DNA from: Flavobacteriaceae bacterium
Lineage (GTDB): Bacteria > Bacteroidota > Bacteroidia > Flavobacteriales > Flavobacteriaceae
Reading direction: 5' to 3'
DNA length: 64,000 bases
NCBI GenBank assembly: GCA_002690805.1
Contig: NZFW01000026.1
Location: 89,293-153,292 of the forward strand
A model generated the notes under the pieces. That model was not told the origin of the DNA. It saw nothing but the letters and a program-made list of their open reading frames with translations, and made no database searches. This document shows positions 9,391-17,704 of this stretch, piece by piece (the stretch's first letter is position 1; each line of letters starts with the position of its first letter). The translations under genes and the position numbers were made by a program.

Positions 9391-9981
9391 TTATCTGTTT
9401 TTTAGAGGCTTAATGAACTTCATCTCATAATCAGTTTCAATTTTACCGGCACTAATATTTTTTAGTTTACCTTTTAAAAGTTTTCTTTTTAAAGGGGATA
9501 ATTTATCCGTAAATAATATCCCTTCAATATGATCATACTCATGTTGTATAACTCGAGCAATAATTCCTTCATATGATTCTTCAAATAAATTAAAATATTC
9601 ATCATAGTATTTGATTATAATTTTTTCAGACCTTCTAATATCAGCTCTTAAATCAGGTATACTTAAACATCCTTCATTAAAATCCCAATCTTTCCCAGAT
9701 TCTTGAATTATAATTGGATTAATCATAACTTTTTTAAAAGAATTTATCATCTCAATTTCATCATCATCCATTGTTTCATCATCAGAAAAAGGACTAGTAT
9801 CAACAATAAACAAACGGATTGAAAAACCCACTTGAGGTGCAGCAAGCCCTACCCCTTTTGCATTATACATGGTTTCCCACATGTCTTTAATCAAGTTATT
9901 TAAATTTGGATATTTATCAGAAATTTTTTCTGCTTTTCTTTTCAGTACTGGGTTTCCATAACCAATAATAGGTAAAATCAT
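9391..9981 (-). CDS. def: peptide deformylase
   Basis: Removes the formyl group from the N-terminal methionine of new proteins. 196 residues, normal size. All three metal-site motifs are intact: GVGLAAPQVG (43-52), EGCLS (103-107, Cys ligand) and HEYDH (147-151, two His ligands and catalytic Glu). The stretch from about 64 to 80 is an acidic insertion (SPFSDDETMDDDEIE) common in Bacteroidota deformylases. Its start overlaps the ruvX stop by four bases (ATGA type), indicating co-transcription. Confidence 0.96.
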   Translation of the reverse strand: MILPIIGYGNPVLKRKAEKISDKYPNLNNLIKDMWETMYNAKGVGLAAPQVGFSIRLFIVDTSPFSDDETMDDDEIEMINSFKKVMINPIIIQESGKDWDFNEGCLSIPDLRADIRRSEKIIIKYYDEYFNLFEESYEGIIARVIQHEYDHIEGILFTDKLSPLKRKLLKGKLKNISAGKIETDYEMKFIKPLKNR

Positions 9982-10400
9982 TTTTGATAGCTTTTTAATT
10001 CTAAGTAGGATTGTAAAATAATAGTTGCGCTAATCTTATCAATAATTGATTTATTTCTTCTTCTTCTTTTTTTTAAGCCGGAATCCATGATAACTTGACT
10101 TGCAAGTTTAGATGTAAATCTTTCATCATGCCTAATAATCCTTACATTGGGTAACTTTTTTTTAAGGGTAGAGATAAATTTGAGAATTTGTTTTTCAATG
10201 CTTGAAAAAGTTCCATCCTTTTGTCTTGGTTGACCAATAATTATAGCCTCAACATCATTATGTAATAAGTATTGCTGTAAAAATTCTATGGATTCTATAG
10301 AAGGCAAAGTAGTTAAACCGCTTGCTATTAACTGTAATGAGTCAGTATGTGCAATTCCAGTTCTCTTTTCTCCATAATCTATGGCAACCAAACATCCCAT
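9978..10400 (-). CDS. ruvX: Holliday junction resolvase-like / pre-16S rRNA nuclease
   Basis: YqgF/RuvX family RNase H-fold nuclease, 140 residues, implicated in 5'-end maturation of 16S rRNA and formerly described as a putative Holliday junction resolvase. Motifs: AIDYGEKRTGIAHTD at the N-terminus (first catalytic Asp), IIGQPRQKDG (loop), HDERFTSK and IIDKISATIILQSYL (last Asp). First gene of the ruvX-def-mazG operon. A TATATTTG box lies 13 bases before the ATG. Confidence 0.93.
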   Translation of the reverse strand: MGCLVAIDYGEKRTGIAHTDSLQLIASGLTTLPSIESIEFLQQYLLHNDVEAIIIGQPRQKDGTFSSIEKQILKFISTLKKKLPNVRIIRHDERFTSKLASQVIMDSGLKKRRRRNKSIIDKISATIILQSYLELKSYQK

Positions 10401-10413
10401 TTTTAAATTTTAA

Positions 10414-10421
10414 CAAATATA
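10414..10421 (-). promoter_or_regulatory. Bacteroidota -7 box for ruvX operon
   Basis: TATATTTG on the minus strand matches the TAnnTTTG -7 element and sits 13 bases before the ruvX ATG. No clear TTG is seen at -33. The leader would be only a few bases long. Confidence 0.5.
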
Positions 10422-10487
10422 CATGTTTGACATTATAATTTAATTAGCTAAAACTTTGTTTTATTATTTTTATTTAAATTTTTAGAT

Positions 10488-11294
10488 ATGAAATATTTAA
10501 TTGAAGCCGCATGGGAAAATCGGTATTTGTTAGAAAAAAAAGAAACCAAAAGTGCTATAATCGAGGTAATAAATATGCTCGACAATGGGTTTCTTAGGGT
10601 AGCTGAAAAAACTAAAAATGGCTGGAAGATAAATGAATGGATAAAAAAGGCTGTTATTTTATATTTTCCGATTCAAAAAATGAGCTCTATGGAGGTTGGA
10701 CCTTTTGAATTTCACGACAAAATTCCCTTAAAAAAAGGGTTTGAAAAAAAAAATATACGTGTGGTGCCCCATGCGATAATAAGACATGGGGCATATGTGG
10801 CAGGAGACACGATTTTAATGCCAAGTTATACTAATATTGGTGCCTATATAGACAAAGGAACAATGATTGACACATGGGCAACTGTTGGTAGTTGTGCTCA
10901 AATTGGAAAAAATGTACACCTAAGCGGAGGTGTAGGGGTTGGAGGGGTTCTTGAACCAATTCAAGCTTCACCAGTAATTATTGAAGATGATGCCTTTATT
11001 GGATCTAGATCAATAATTGTTGAAGGTGTTAAAATTGAAAAAGAGGCTGTCCTTGGAGCTAATGTAGTTTTAACTGCATCTACTAAGATTATTGATGTTA
11101 CAGGTTCAAAACCAATTGAATTAAAAGCCGTGGTACCATCTCGGTCAGTTGTTATTCCTGGTAGTTATGAAAAAATTTTTAATGCTGGAAAATATCAAGT
11201 ACCCTGTGCACTAATTATAGGTAAAAGAAAAGAAAGTACTGATAAAAAAACATCTCTTAACGATGCTTTAAGAGAAAATAATATTTCTGTTTAA
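10488..11294 (+). CDS. dapD: 2,3,4,5-tetrahydropyridine-2,6-dicarboxylate N-succinyltransferase
   Basis: Transfers succinyl from succinyl-CoA to tetrahydrodipicolinate in the succinylase route to diaminopimelate and lysine. 268 residues, standard. The N-terminal helical domain is followed by a left-handed beta-helix of hexapeptide turns from about residue 100 (VPHAIIRHGAYVAGDTILMP, NIGAYIDKGTMIDTWATVGSCAQIG, VHLSGGVGVGGV). The motifs SGGVGVGGVLEP and FIGSRSIIVEGV are diagnostic. It stands alone, divergent from ruvX and ending four bases inside the convergent glycosyltransferase. Together with lysA at 22263 it marks the DAP pathway. Confidence 0.95.
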   Translation: MKYLIEAAWENRYLLEKKETKSAIIEVINMLDNGFLRVAEKTKNGWKINEWIKKAVILYFPIQKMSSMEVGPFEFHDKIPLKKGFEKKNIRVVPHAIIRHGAYVAGDTILMPSYTNIGAYIDKGTMIDTWATVGSCAQIGKNVHLSGGVGVGGVLEPIQASPVIIEDDAFIGSRSIIVEGVKIEKEAVLGANVVLTASTKIIDVTGSKPIELKAVVPSRSVVIPGSYEKIFNAGKYQVPCALIIGKRKESTDKKTSLNDALRENNISV

Positions 11295-12199
11295 TTAATC
11301 TTCGTTAAAATCATTGAAAACCAATACCGGGTAATTGTTATAAATATTCCTCTTTTAACTTTTGAAAAAGGAGATAAAATAATAAGCTCAATTAATGATT
11401 GAATTATTATCAATATATGAGCAATGAGTTTACCTAAACCTCTAAAATGCTTTTGAACATATTTATGCGATGAAATTATAACTTCCGATTTTGTTTTAAT
11501 TTTAATTTCAGAATTTTTTCTGGATGCGCCTCCATGAATATGAATACACTTCCATCTATTTAATAGAACTACTTTCATGTTATTTTCGTAGGCTCTTTTA
11601 CATAAATCTACATCTTCAAAATACATCCAAAAATACTCATCCCAACCACCAATCTTTTTAAAATCTGCGATTCTTAACAAGACAAAAGATCCTGAAATCC
11701 AATCAGGAAAAGAAATTTCCTTTTGAGAAATTATTTTTTTTAATTGTGATCTATTAAATATCCTTTCCAAACTTCGAAAGACAGAAAACATGTTTAAGGT
11801 ATTAGGAAATATACCAAACGGATAAGATAACTTTCCTTTATCACTTATCTGTTTGATACTGATTAATCTATAATCAGGGTTTTTATCACAATATGGAATT
11901 AATGTTTCCAGACAAGATTTAGGAATTTCAGTGTCAGGATTAAGAAATAAAACCCATTTTGTTTTAGCTAGTTTAGCCCCAACATTACATCCATATGAGA
12001 AACCCCCATTAAACTTTTCTTTAACAAATTCTACCCAAGAAAATTTTTTAATAAAAGATTTTATATTGTCATCATTGGAAAAATTATCAACAACAATAAC
12101 TTTTTTAATTTTTGCTGACTGATTTTCTAGGCTTTTAAGACAAATAAAGAGCTTATCCCAACACCTATAATTTACAATTACTATTGTTAAATCTAACAT
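11291..12199 (-). CDS. family 2 glycosyltransferase (rhamnosyltransferase-like)
   Basis: GT-A fold glycosyltransferase, 302 residues, of the WbbL/rhamnosyl group that extends O-antigen or other surface glycans at the inner membrane. Seen: IVIVNYRCWDKLFICLKSLENQ (nucleotide-sugar binding strand, 5-26), LNPDTEIP (the DxD-like metal motif, ~89-96), WISGSFVLLR and FWMYFEDVDLCKRAYEN (acceptor-side acidic motif). The C-terminus has a hydrophobic segment (LIAHILIIIQSLIELIIL, ~254-271) that could anchor it. It is the first of three glycosyltransferases here. The sugar donor and acceptor are not determinable. Confidence 0.85.
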   Translation of the reverse strand: MLDLTIVIVNYRCWDKLFICLKSLENQSAKIKKVIVVDNFSNDDNIKSFIKKFSWVEFVKEKFNGGFSYGCNVGAKLAKTKWVLFLNPDTEIPKSCLETLIPYCDKNPDYRLISIKQISDKGKLSYPFGIFPNTLNMFSVFRSLERIFNRSQLKKIISQKEISFPDWISGSFVLLRIADFKKIGGWDEYFWMYFEDVDLCKRAYENNMKVVLLNRWKCIHIHGGASRKNSEIKIKTKSEVIISSHKYVQKHFRGLGKLIAHILIIIQSLIELIILSPFSKVKRGIFITITRYWFSMILTKIN

Positions 12200-12204
12200 C
12201 AGAT

Positions 12205-12212
12205 CAAATATA
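12205..12212 (-). promoter_or_regulatory. Bacteroidota -7 box before glycosyltransferase
   Basis: TATATTTG on the minus strand, five bases from the ATG at 12199. This spacing would give a leaderless or nearly leaderless transcript. Confidence 0.45.
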
Positions 12213-12248
12213 GTTTCTTTTTGACTTATGGGTTATTTTAAATAAAAG

Positions 12249-12256
12249 TACTTTTG
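12249..12256 (+). promoter_or_regulatory. Bacteroidota -7 box before GT9 gene
   Basis: TACTTTTG 20 bases before the ATG at 12277, matching TAnnTTTG. No convincing -33 TTG at the usual distance. Confidence 0.4.
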
Positions 12257-12276
12257 TTTATTAATAATTCATTTAA

Positions 12277-13314
12277 ATGAAAGTATTAGTAATACAACAA
12301 AAAATGATTGGGGATGTTTTAATTAGCAGCATACTATGTGAAAATATTAAAAAATGGAATTCATCTTCAAGAATTGATTTTATAGCAAACAGAAAAACAT
12401 TACCTATACTTCAAAACAATCCAAATATTAATAAAGTTGTAGTTTTCGAAGATTACTTCAAAAAAGATAAAATATCTCTTTTTAAATTCTTAATAAATCA
12501 ACAAAATAAAAAATATGATATTATTATTGATGCATATGGTAAAACTGAGAGTATTTTAACTTGTTTTTTTACTCCTGCTAAGATTAAAATTGGATTTAAG
12601 AAGTGGTATTCAAAGTGGTTTTATACAAAATCTATTTCAAGAATAAAGACAAGAACTAAAAATGATTTACAATTAACAATAATAAATAGAATAGAATTAT
12701 TAAAGCCAATTATTGGAGAAAAATTTGACTATATAATTAAACCTAAAATTTATATAGGTAAAAAAGAGAAAAAGCTTTCAAGTGAAAAATTTATGAATAT
12801 AAAATTACCTATTGTTATGATAAGTTTAATTGGAAGCTCCAAGCTTAAAACTTATCCTTTAAATGAGATGAGTGAACTTTTGAATTATATAACTAAAAAC
12901 TACCAGTTTAAATTAATTTTAAATTATATGAAAGAGCAAGAAAATGAAGCAAAATCATTAATAAATTTAATTAATTCTCAAACTAAAAACTCAATTTTAG
13001 ATATAACACCCAATAATCTTCGAGATTATATTTGCATTGTTTCCCAATGTAATGCTATAATTGGCAACGAAGGAGGAGCCATAAATATCGCTAAAGCACT
13101 AAACTTACCTAGTTTTTCAATTTTTTCTCCACAAATAGATCCAAGCGGTTGGATTAATCCATCATCAAATGAGGTCGGAGTTCACATAATGAATTATGAA
13201 AAAAGTTTTAGAAACTTTAAACTTAGTAAAAGGGAAATTTTAAAATGGTATAAAAGATTGAAATTTGAATATTTTAAAGATGAATTAACTAGTTTTTTGA
13301 ATCAATTGGAGTAA
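12277..13314 (+). CDS. family 9 glycosyltransferase (heptosyltransferase-like)
   Basis: 345-residue GT-B fold protein of the ADP-heptose:LPS heptosyltransferase family (GT9), which builds LPS inner core. N-terminus KVLVIQQKMIGDVLISSILCENIKKW carries the family's acceptor-binding 'GDvl.s.p' motif. The donor-binding C-terminal domain has PIVMISLIGSSKLKTYPL (usual 'G.s...K.Wp' position) and SQCNAIIGNEGGAINIAKALNLPSFSIFSP, the conserved 'iGndsG..HiA.aL..P...iFg' block. In that block NEGGAINIA replaces the usual His before IA with Asn. Its 3' end overlaps the convergent glycosyltransferase by 30 bases. Exact sugar is inferred only at family level. Confidence 0.85.
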   Translation: MKVLVIQQKMIGDVLISSILCENIKKWNSSSRIDFIANRKTLPILQNNPNINKVVVFEDYFKKDKISLFKFLINQQNKKYDIIIDAYGKTESILTCFFTPAKIKIGFKKWYSKWFYTKSISRIKTRTKNDLQLTIINRIELLKPIIGEKFDYIIKPKIYIGKKEKKLSSEKFMNIKLPIVMISLIGSSKLKTYPLNEMSELLNYITKNYQFKLILNYMKEQENEAKSLINLINSQTKNSILDITPNNLRDYICIVSQCNAIIGNEGGAINIAKALNLPSFSIFSPQIDPSGWINPSSNEVGVHIMNYEKSFRNFKLSKREILKWYKRLKFEYFKDELTSFLNQLE

Positions 13315-14097
13315 TCCATTGTCTGATTTGATTTTTTTATTTAAAATAGATGATTTTTGAATTAAATCATTTTCTGAAAAGTGTGATTCATCTTTTTGGT
13401 CATGATCAAGATGATAAACTATAGCACAAAATTTAACTCTTTTCCCTTTAATATTGTTATTATGGAGTCTAATCATTAAGTCTGAATCTTCTCTTCCCCA
13501 TCCTATGAAATCATTATTATATCCATTTACAGAAATAAAGTCTTTTCTCCAAAAAGATGTGTTACAACCTCTAAACTTATGTGATATTGTATTATTTTGT
13601 TTGTAAAAATATTTAAAAAAAGGAATCCTAATTATTCTAAATCTTTTCTTAATATATGGACTAAAAAGAGAGAAAGTTAATATCTTATTATTGTTTTGAT
13701 AACAATACAAGAATTTTGAAACGTATGTTTTTTTTATGTGAACTCTGGTTCCAAATAAATAACATCCTTTTTTTGCATTAATAATATGATCGTATATAAA
13801 ATATTTATTAGGAATACAATCTCCATCAATTTGTATTATGTAATCCGATTTTGAAATATTTACGGCTTTGTTGAGAATCAAAGCTTTTCTAAAACCAAAA
13901 TCTTCTTGATTAACATGAATGAGTTTTGATGAAATCTTATTTTTCCATGAATCTATAACCTTATGTGTATTAATTTCATTTCCATCTTCTGCAATAATTA
14001 TCTCATTTGGTAATTTAACTTGTTTAGAAACTGCATCAATAATAACGTTCAGGACTTCTGAAGAATTATAAGTTGAAATTATTAATGAAACTGTCAT
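13285..14097 (-). CDS. family 2 glycosyltransferase with galactosyltransferase-like C-terminal domain
   Basis: About 270 residues. GT-A domain: VSLIISTYNSSEVLNVIIDAV at the N-terminus and DYIIQIDGDCIPN (DGD metal motif). The C-terminal part has GCNTSFWRKDF and FIGWGREDSDLMIRLHNN, the WGxED signature of the Glyco_transf_7C galactosyltransferase domain. I start it at the ATG at 14097. The frame extends to a TTG at 14109, but that codon lies inside a TATATTTG promoter box, so initiation there is unlikely. It overlaps the convergent GT9 gene by 30 bases. Probably involved in LPS core or capsule; substrate unknown. Confidence 0.85.
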   Translation of the reverse strand: MTVSLIISTYNSSEVLNVIIDAVSKQVKLPNEIIIAEDGNEINTHKVIDSWKNKISSKLIHVNQEDFGFRKALILNKAVNISKSDYIIQIDGDCIPNKYFIYDHIINAKKGCYLFGTRVHIKKTYVSKFLYCYQNNNKILTFSLFSPYIKKRFRIIRIPFFKYFYKQNNTISHKFRGCNTSFWRKDFISVNGYNNDFIGWGREDSDLMIRLHNNNIKGKRVKFCAIVYHLDHDQKDESHFSENDLIQKSSILNKKIKSDNGLLQLIQKTS

Positions 14098-14106
14098 AAT
14101 GAAATA

Positions 14107-14114
14107 CAAATATA
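14107..14114 (-). promoter_or_regulatory. Bacteroidota -7 box, decides the start of the 13285-14097 gene
   Basis: TATATTTG on the minus strand, nine bases before ATG 14097. It contains the alternative TTG start codon, which argues for the downstream ATG. Confidence 0.5.
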
Positions 14115-14155
14115 AATAGAAATCAATGTTTTATAACTTAGAGAATATTAAACTG

Positions 14156-14163
14156 TATTTTTG
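14156..14163 (+). promoter_or_regulatory. Bacteroidota -7 box before tsaC operon
   Basis: TATTTTTG, 14 bases before the tsaC ATG at 14178. It is the only match to TAnnTTTG in this intergenic space on the + strand. Confidence 0.45.
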
Positions 14164-14177
14164 ATAAAATTTTTTCA

Positions 14178-14735
14178 ATGATTAGTGAAATTAAAAAGAC
14201 TATTAAAGTATTAAAAAGGGGAGGCTTAATATTATATCCTACAGATACTGTTTGGGGAATAGGGTGTGATGCAACAAATACTGATGCAGTTAAAAATATT
14301 TATAAAATTAAAAATCGTCCATCAGAAAAAGCCCTTATATGTTTAGTTGAAGACATTAAAATGCTTAAAAAATACATTTCCAATATTCCCAAAGAAATAA
14401 ATCATTTAATTAATGATCCAACCCCTACTACTATAATATACAATGATCCTAAAAACATTGCTAAAAATCTTGTTGGAAGTGATAATACATTAGCAATTAG
14501 AATACCTAGACATTTGTTTAGTCAACGTTTAATAGCTGAATATGGAAAACCGATAGTTTCAACTTCTGCAAATATTAACAAAAATAAAACGCCTAAAGTT
14601 TTTTCAGAAATCTCAAGTTCAATTTTGGAAGGTGTTGATCATGTTGTAAATTTGGAAAAAGAAAAAATAGGGATAATGCCATCTAGAATTTTTAAAATCG
14701 GTGATAATGGAAAAATTTTAACTATTCGTAAATAG
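14178..14735 (+). CDS. tsaC: L-threonylcarbamoyladenylate synthase (Sua5/YciO/YrdC family)
   Basis: Makes threonylcarbamoyl-AMP from Thr, bicarbonate and ATP, the first step of t6A modification at tRNA position 37. 185 residues, a YrdC domain only, without the extra Sua5 domain. Motifs: GGLILYPTDTVWGIGCDATNTDAV (15-38), IYKIKNRPSEKALICLV (KxR-P-x-K substrate site), and LAIRIPRH with PIVSTSANINKNKTP near the C-terminal side. First gene of a four-gene run; its stop codon directly abuts the cca start (TAGATG). tsaC and cca therefore place two tRNA-processing functions in one operon. Confidence 0.92.
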   Translation: MISEIKKTIKVLKRGGLILYPTDTVWGIGCDATNTDAVKNIYKIKNRPSEKALICLVEDIKMLKKYISNIPKEINHLINDPTPTTIIYNDPKNIAKNLVGSDNTLAIRIPRHLFSQRLIAEYGKPIVSTSANINKNKTPKVFSEISSSILEGVDHVVNLEKEKIGIMPSRIFKIGDNGKILTIRK

Positions 14736-16163
14736 ATGGAGTTATCAATTACAGAAAATTTAATTAATTCAAGCATTATTCAAAAATTAAAAAAGGTGGT
14801 TGAGGAATCGAAAATAGAATCATACATAATTGGTGGATTTGTAAGAGACTATTTATTGGATAATAAAAAATCTAAAGATATTGACATTGTATGTATTGGA
14901 AGTGGAATTGATGTCGCAAAGGCTTTAAAAAAAAATCTTCCAAATTCAAGTAAAATTCAAATTTTTAAAAATTATGGAACCGCAATGTTTACATGGAATG
15001 ATATGGTTCTTGAATTTGTTGGTGCAAGAAAAGAATCTTATACAAGTGAAAGTAGAAATCCTAATATTAAAATTGGCTCTTTAAAAGATGATCAAAAAAG
15101 ACGAGATTTTACAATCAACGCGATGGCAATAAGCCTAAATAAATCAAATTTTGGGACAATTATCGATCCTTTTGATGGTATTAATGATTTAAAAAATAAT
15201 TTGCTAAAAACACCTCTGGATCCTGATAAAACATTTAGCGATGACCCTTTAAGAATGTTGAGATGTATTCGGTTTGCTACTCAGTTAAATTTTACAATTG
15301 AAAAAAATTCATTAAAATCTATTGGTCTTAATAGAAATAGAATTGAGATAGTTTCTAAAGAAAGAATTGTAGATGAATTAAATAAGATTATTTCTTCACA
15401 AAAACCATCTATTGGATTTATGGTTTTAGATCAAACCGGTTTATTAGATCAAATACTTCCTGAAATTAAAAATCTAAAAGGAATTGAAGAAATTGAAGGT
15501 TTCAAACATAAAGATAACTTTTACCATACTCTGGAAGTTCTAGATAATATATGTGAATCAACAAATAAACTTTGGCTAAGATGGGCTGCACTTCTTCATG
15601 ATATTGGAAAAGCACCTACAAAAAAGTTATCAAATGATATTGGATGGACTTTTCATGGTCATGAATTTGTTGGCTCAAAAATGGTTTATAAATTGTTTAA
15701 AAGGCTTAAAATGCCTTTAAATGATAAAATGAAATATGTTCAAAAACTTGTTTTAATGAGCTCTCGTCCGATAGTTATTGCTCAAGATTTAGTTACAGAT
15801 GCTGCAGTTAGGAGATTAGTTTTTGATGCAGGTGATAATATAGATGATTTAATATGTTTGTGTAAGGCAGATATAACAACTAAGAATAAAAAGAAGTTTT
15901 CTGAATACCATAGAAATTTTGAAATAGTAACAAATAAAATAATTGAAGTTGAAAAAAGAGATAGAATTAGAAATTTTCAACCACCAGTTAATGGAGAATC
16001 GATTATGAAATATTTTAATTTGAAGCCTTGTAAAGAAGTTGGAAAAATTAAAGAAATAATTAAGGAAGCTATTTTAGAGGGGAAAATTCCAAACAATAAA
16101 AATGATGCGCTTAAATTAATGAAGTTAACAGGTAAAGAATTGGGATTAAAAACTAATGAATAA
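14736..16163 (+). CDS. cca: CCA tRNA nucleotidyltransferase with HD domain
   Basis: Adds or repairs the 3' CCA end of tRNAs, which matters here because the tRNA-Trp gene in this window does not encode CCA. 475 residues. The class II polymerase-beta-like head has IGGFVRDYLL (33-42), DIDIV (metal Asp pair), RRDFTINAMA and the template motif DDPLRMLRCIRFA. The downstream HD phosphohydrolase domain has HTLEVLDNI, LLHDIGKAPTKK and HGHEFVGSKM, an extra domain frequent in bacterial CCA enzymes. The start immediately follows the tsaC stop. Confidence 0.94.
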   Translation: MELSITENLINSSIIQKLKKVVEESKIESYIIGGFVRDYLLDNKKSKDIDIVCIGSGIDVAKALKKNLPNSSKIQIFKNYGTAMFTWNDMVLEFVGARKESYTSESRNPNIKIGSLKDDQKRRDFTINAMAISLNKSNFGTIIDPFDGINDLKNNLLKTPLDPDKTFSDDPLRMLRCIRFATQLNFTIEKNSLKSIGLNRNRIEIVSKERIVDELNKIISSQKPSIGFMVLDQTGLLDQILPEIKNLKGIEEIEGFKHKDNFYHTLEVLDNICESTNKLWLRWAALLHDIGKAPTKKLSNDIGWTFHGHEFVGSKMVYKLFKRLKMPLNDKMKYVQKLVLMSSRPIVIAQDLVTDAAVRRLVFDAGDNIDDLICLCKADITTKNKKKFSEYHRNFEIVTNKIIEVEKRDRIRNFQPPVNGESIMKYFNLKPCKEVGKIKEIIKEAILEGKIPNNKNDALKLMKLTGKELGLKTNE

Positions 16164-17178
16164 TAAATTTATTTTTTCTTTAAAAGCTTCAATAATTTTA
16201 ATTTTTCTTGTTATTGCAGCTGGAGCAACTGTCAGAATGACTGGAAGTGGAATGGGGTGTCCTGATTGGCCAAAATGTTTTGGCTATTTGATTCCACCCA
16301 CAGAAAGAGTTCAATTAGAGTGGAAGTCAAGTTTTTCATATAACAAAAATGAAATAATAATTGTAAATGAATCACTTCGAATAGCTAAAAATGACTTTAT
16401 ATCAGGAGATGTTTTTAATGAATATAACTGGGCTCCATATTTAAAACATGATTATGCTATTTTTAATGCATACCATACATGGATTGAATTTATAAATAGA
16501 TTAATTGGAGTAATTGCTGGAATTGCTACACTTTCAATGTTATTTTTCTCAATTTCATATTGGAAAAAAAATAAAGTAATAGTTTTAGTCTCTCTATTAG
16601 TGGTCATTGGTATGGGGTTCCAAGCATGGCTTGGAAAAGAAGTAGTTGACTCCAACCTTCTTCCACTTAAAATAACTATTCATATGATAATGGCATTAGC
16701 TATTCTTGCATTACTTATTTTAGCTCTACATCTGACTAAAAATAAAAAGATTAATTTAAAAAATAATACAAAAATAATTTACATAACTTCAATTGGTTTT
16801 ATACTCACCTTAATTCAAATTTTTTCTGGAACACAAGTAAGACAATTTATAGATCTTCAAATGAATCAATATCCCTTTGATCATCAGTTATGGCTTAAGT
16901 TTGCACCTATAAAATTTTATTTTCATAGAAGTTTCTCAACAATTATAATAGTAACTCATTTATATCTCTTTTTTGAGTTCTACAAAAAAAATATTATTCC
17001 CAATGCACTAAAGATATTACTCATTTTTATAGGTCTTGAAATTATTACAGGAGTTTTGATGTATTACTTGGATTTTCCAATAACAACTCAACCGATTCAT
17101 TTATTCTTAGCAACTGTAATTTTTAGTGCTCAATTATACTTATTGTTTCAATTAAAACTAACGAATTTAAATCAATGA
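16156..17178 (+). CDS. ctaA: heme A synthase (CtaA/COX15 family)
   Basis: Inner-membrane enzyme that oxidises the heme O methyl group to make heme A for cytochrome c oxidase. 340 residues, eight predicted membrane segments in two similar four-helix bundles. The N-terminal bundle has AAGATVRMTGSGMGCPDWPKCFGYLIPP and then YHTWIEFINRLIGVIAG with the heme-ligand His; the second half has a matching IHMIMAL, YFHRSF and PIHLFLAT. The long loop after the first segment (residues ~40-95) is the COX15 type. Begins eight bases inside cca and overlaps the next gene by four (ATGA). It implies an aerobic aa3-type oxidase elsewhere in the genome. Confidence 0.92.
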   Translation: MNNKFIFSLKASIILIFLVIAAGATVRMTGSGMGCPDWPKCFGYLIPPTERVQLEWKSSFSYNKNEIIIVNESLRIAKNDFISGDVFNEYNWAPYLKHDYAIFNAYHTWIEFINRLIGVIAGIATLSMLFFSISYWKKNKVIVLVSLLVVIGMGFQAWLGKEVVDSNLLPLKITIHMIMALAILALLILALHLTKNKKINLKNNTKIIYITSIGFILTLIQIFSGTQVRQFIDLQMNQYPFDHQLWLKFAPIKFYFHRSFSTIIIVTHLYLFFEFYKKNIIPNALKILLIFIGLEIITGVLMYYLDFPITTQPIHLFLATVIFSAQLYLLFQLKLTNLNQ

Positions 17179-17654
17179 TATTAAGAATAAGAACAATTCT
17201 AGATGTTGAAGAAGATGTTCTTCGGGACATTGAAATAGATGAAAAATTTCTACTTAAAGATCTTCATGATTTAATAATTAAATCATACGGGTTTGAAGGA
17301 AAAGAAATGGCATCTTTTTATAAAACTAATGAAGGTTGGGAGCAAGGAGATGAAATGAGCTTATTTGATTTAGGAATTGGAAAAGATTATTCTAATGATA
17401 GTTTAAATACAATTTTTAACTCTGAAAACAATCGACTAATTTATGTCTATGATTTTTTAGAATTATGGACTTTTTTTATAGAAGTAATGGAGATTTCTGA
17501 AATTAATAAAAATACTACATACCCCAATTTAGTTTTTTCTAAAGGAAAGGTGCCAGAAAAGTCCCCATCAAAAATATTCCAAGAATCAAATTCTAAAACT
17601 GATATTGAAAAAAATGAGGATAATCCTAGTTTAGATTATGATGATTTTTATTGA
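17175..17654 (+). CDS. plasmid pRiA4b ORF-3-like family protein
   Basis: 159-residue soluble protein of the pRiA4b ORF-3-like/IS1096 TnpR-passenger family, a small beta-grasp-like fold of unknown function that is often chromosomal and unrelated to transposition. Family hallmarks are 'l.i.......rdIei.....L.dLh..I...fgf' at 5-40, 'ehmasFy.......eg.e' near 45-58, and 'l.Y.YDFgd.W.f.ie' seen here as LIYVYDFLELWTFFIEVMEI (~95-114). The tail from ~125 is acidic and disordered. Overlaps ctaA by four bases, so it is co-expressed with heme A synthase and tRNA genes. No insertion sequence is nearby. Confidence 0.75.
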   Translation: MILRIRTILDVEEDVLRDIEIDEKFLLKDLHDLIIKSYGFEGKEMASFYKTNEGWEQGDEMSLFDLGIGKDYSNDSLNTIFNSENNRLIYVYDFLELWTFFIEVMEISEINKNTTYPNLVFSKGKVPEKSPSKIFQESNSKTDIEKNEDNPSLDYDDFY

Positions 17655-17704
17655 TATCTCTTTAACACAAATTTAGAGCTCTATTTCATTAGCTCATGTT
17701 ATAT

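Noticed and set aside
17175..17654. Mobile element remnant, because the family name derives from a plasmid and IS1096
   Set aside because: No transposase, inverted repeats or composition change are present, and the gene is operon-coupled to ctaA.
17655..17704. Terminator between the convergent pRiA4b-like and kinase-like genes
   Set aside because: Only a very short GAGC/GCTC match with a long loop is present, too weak to call.
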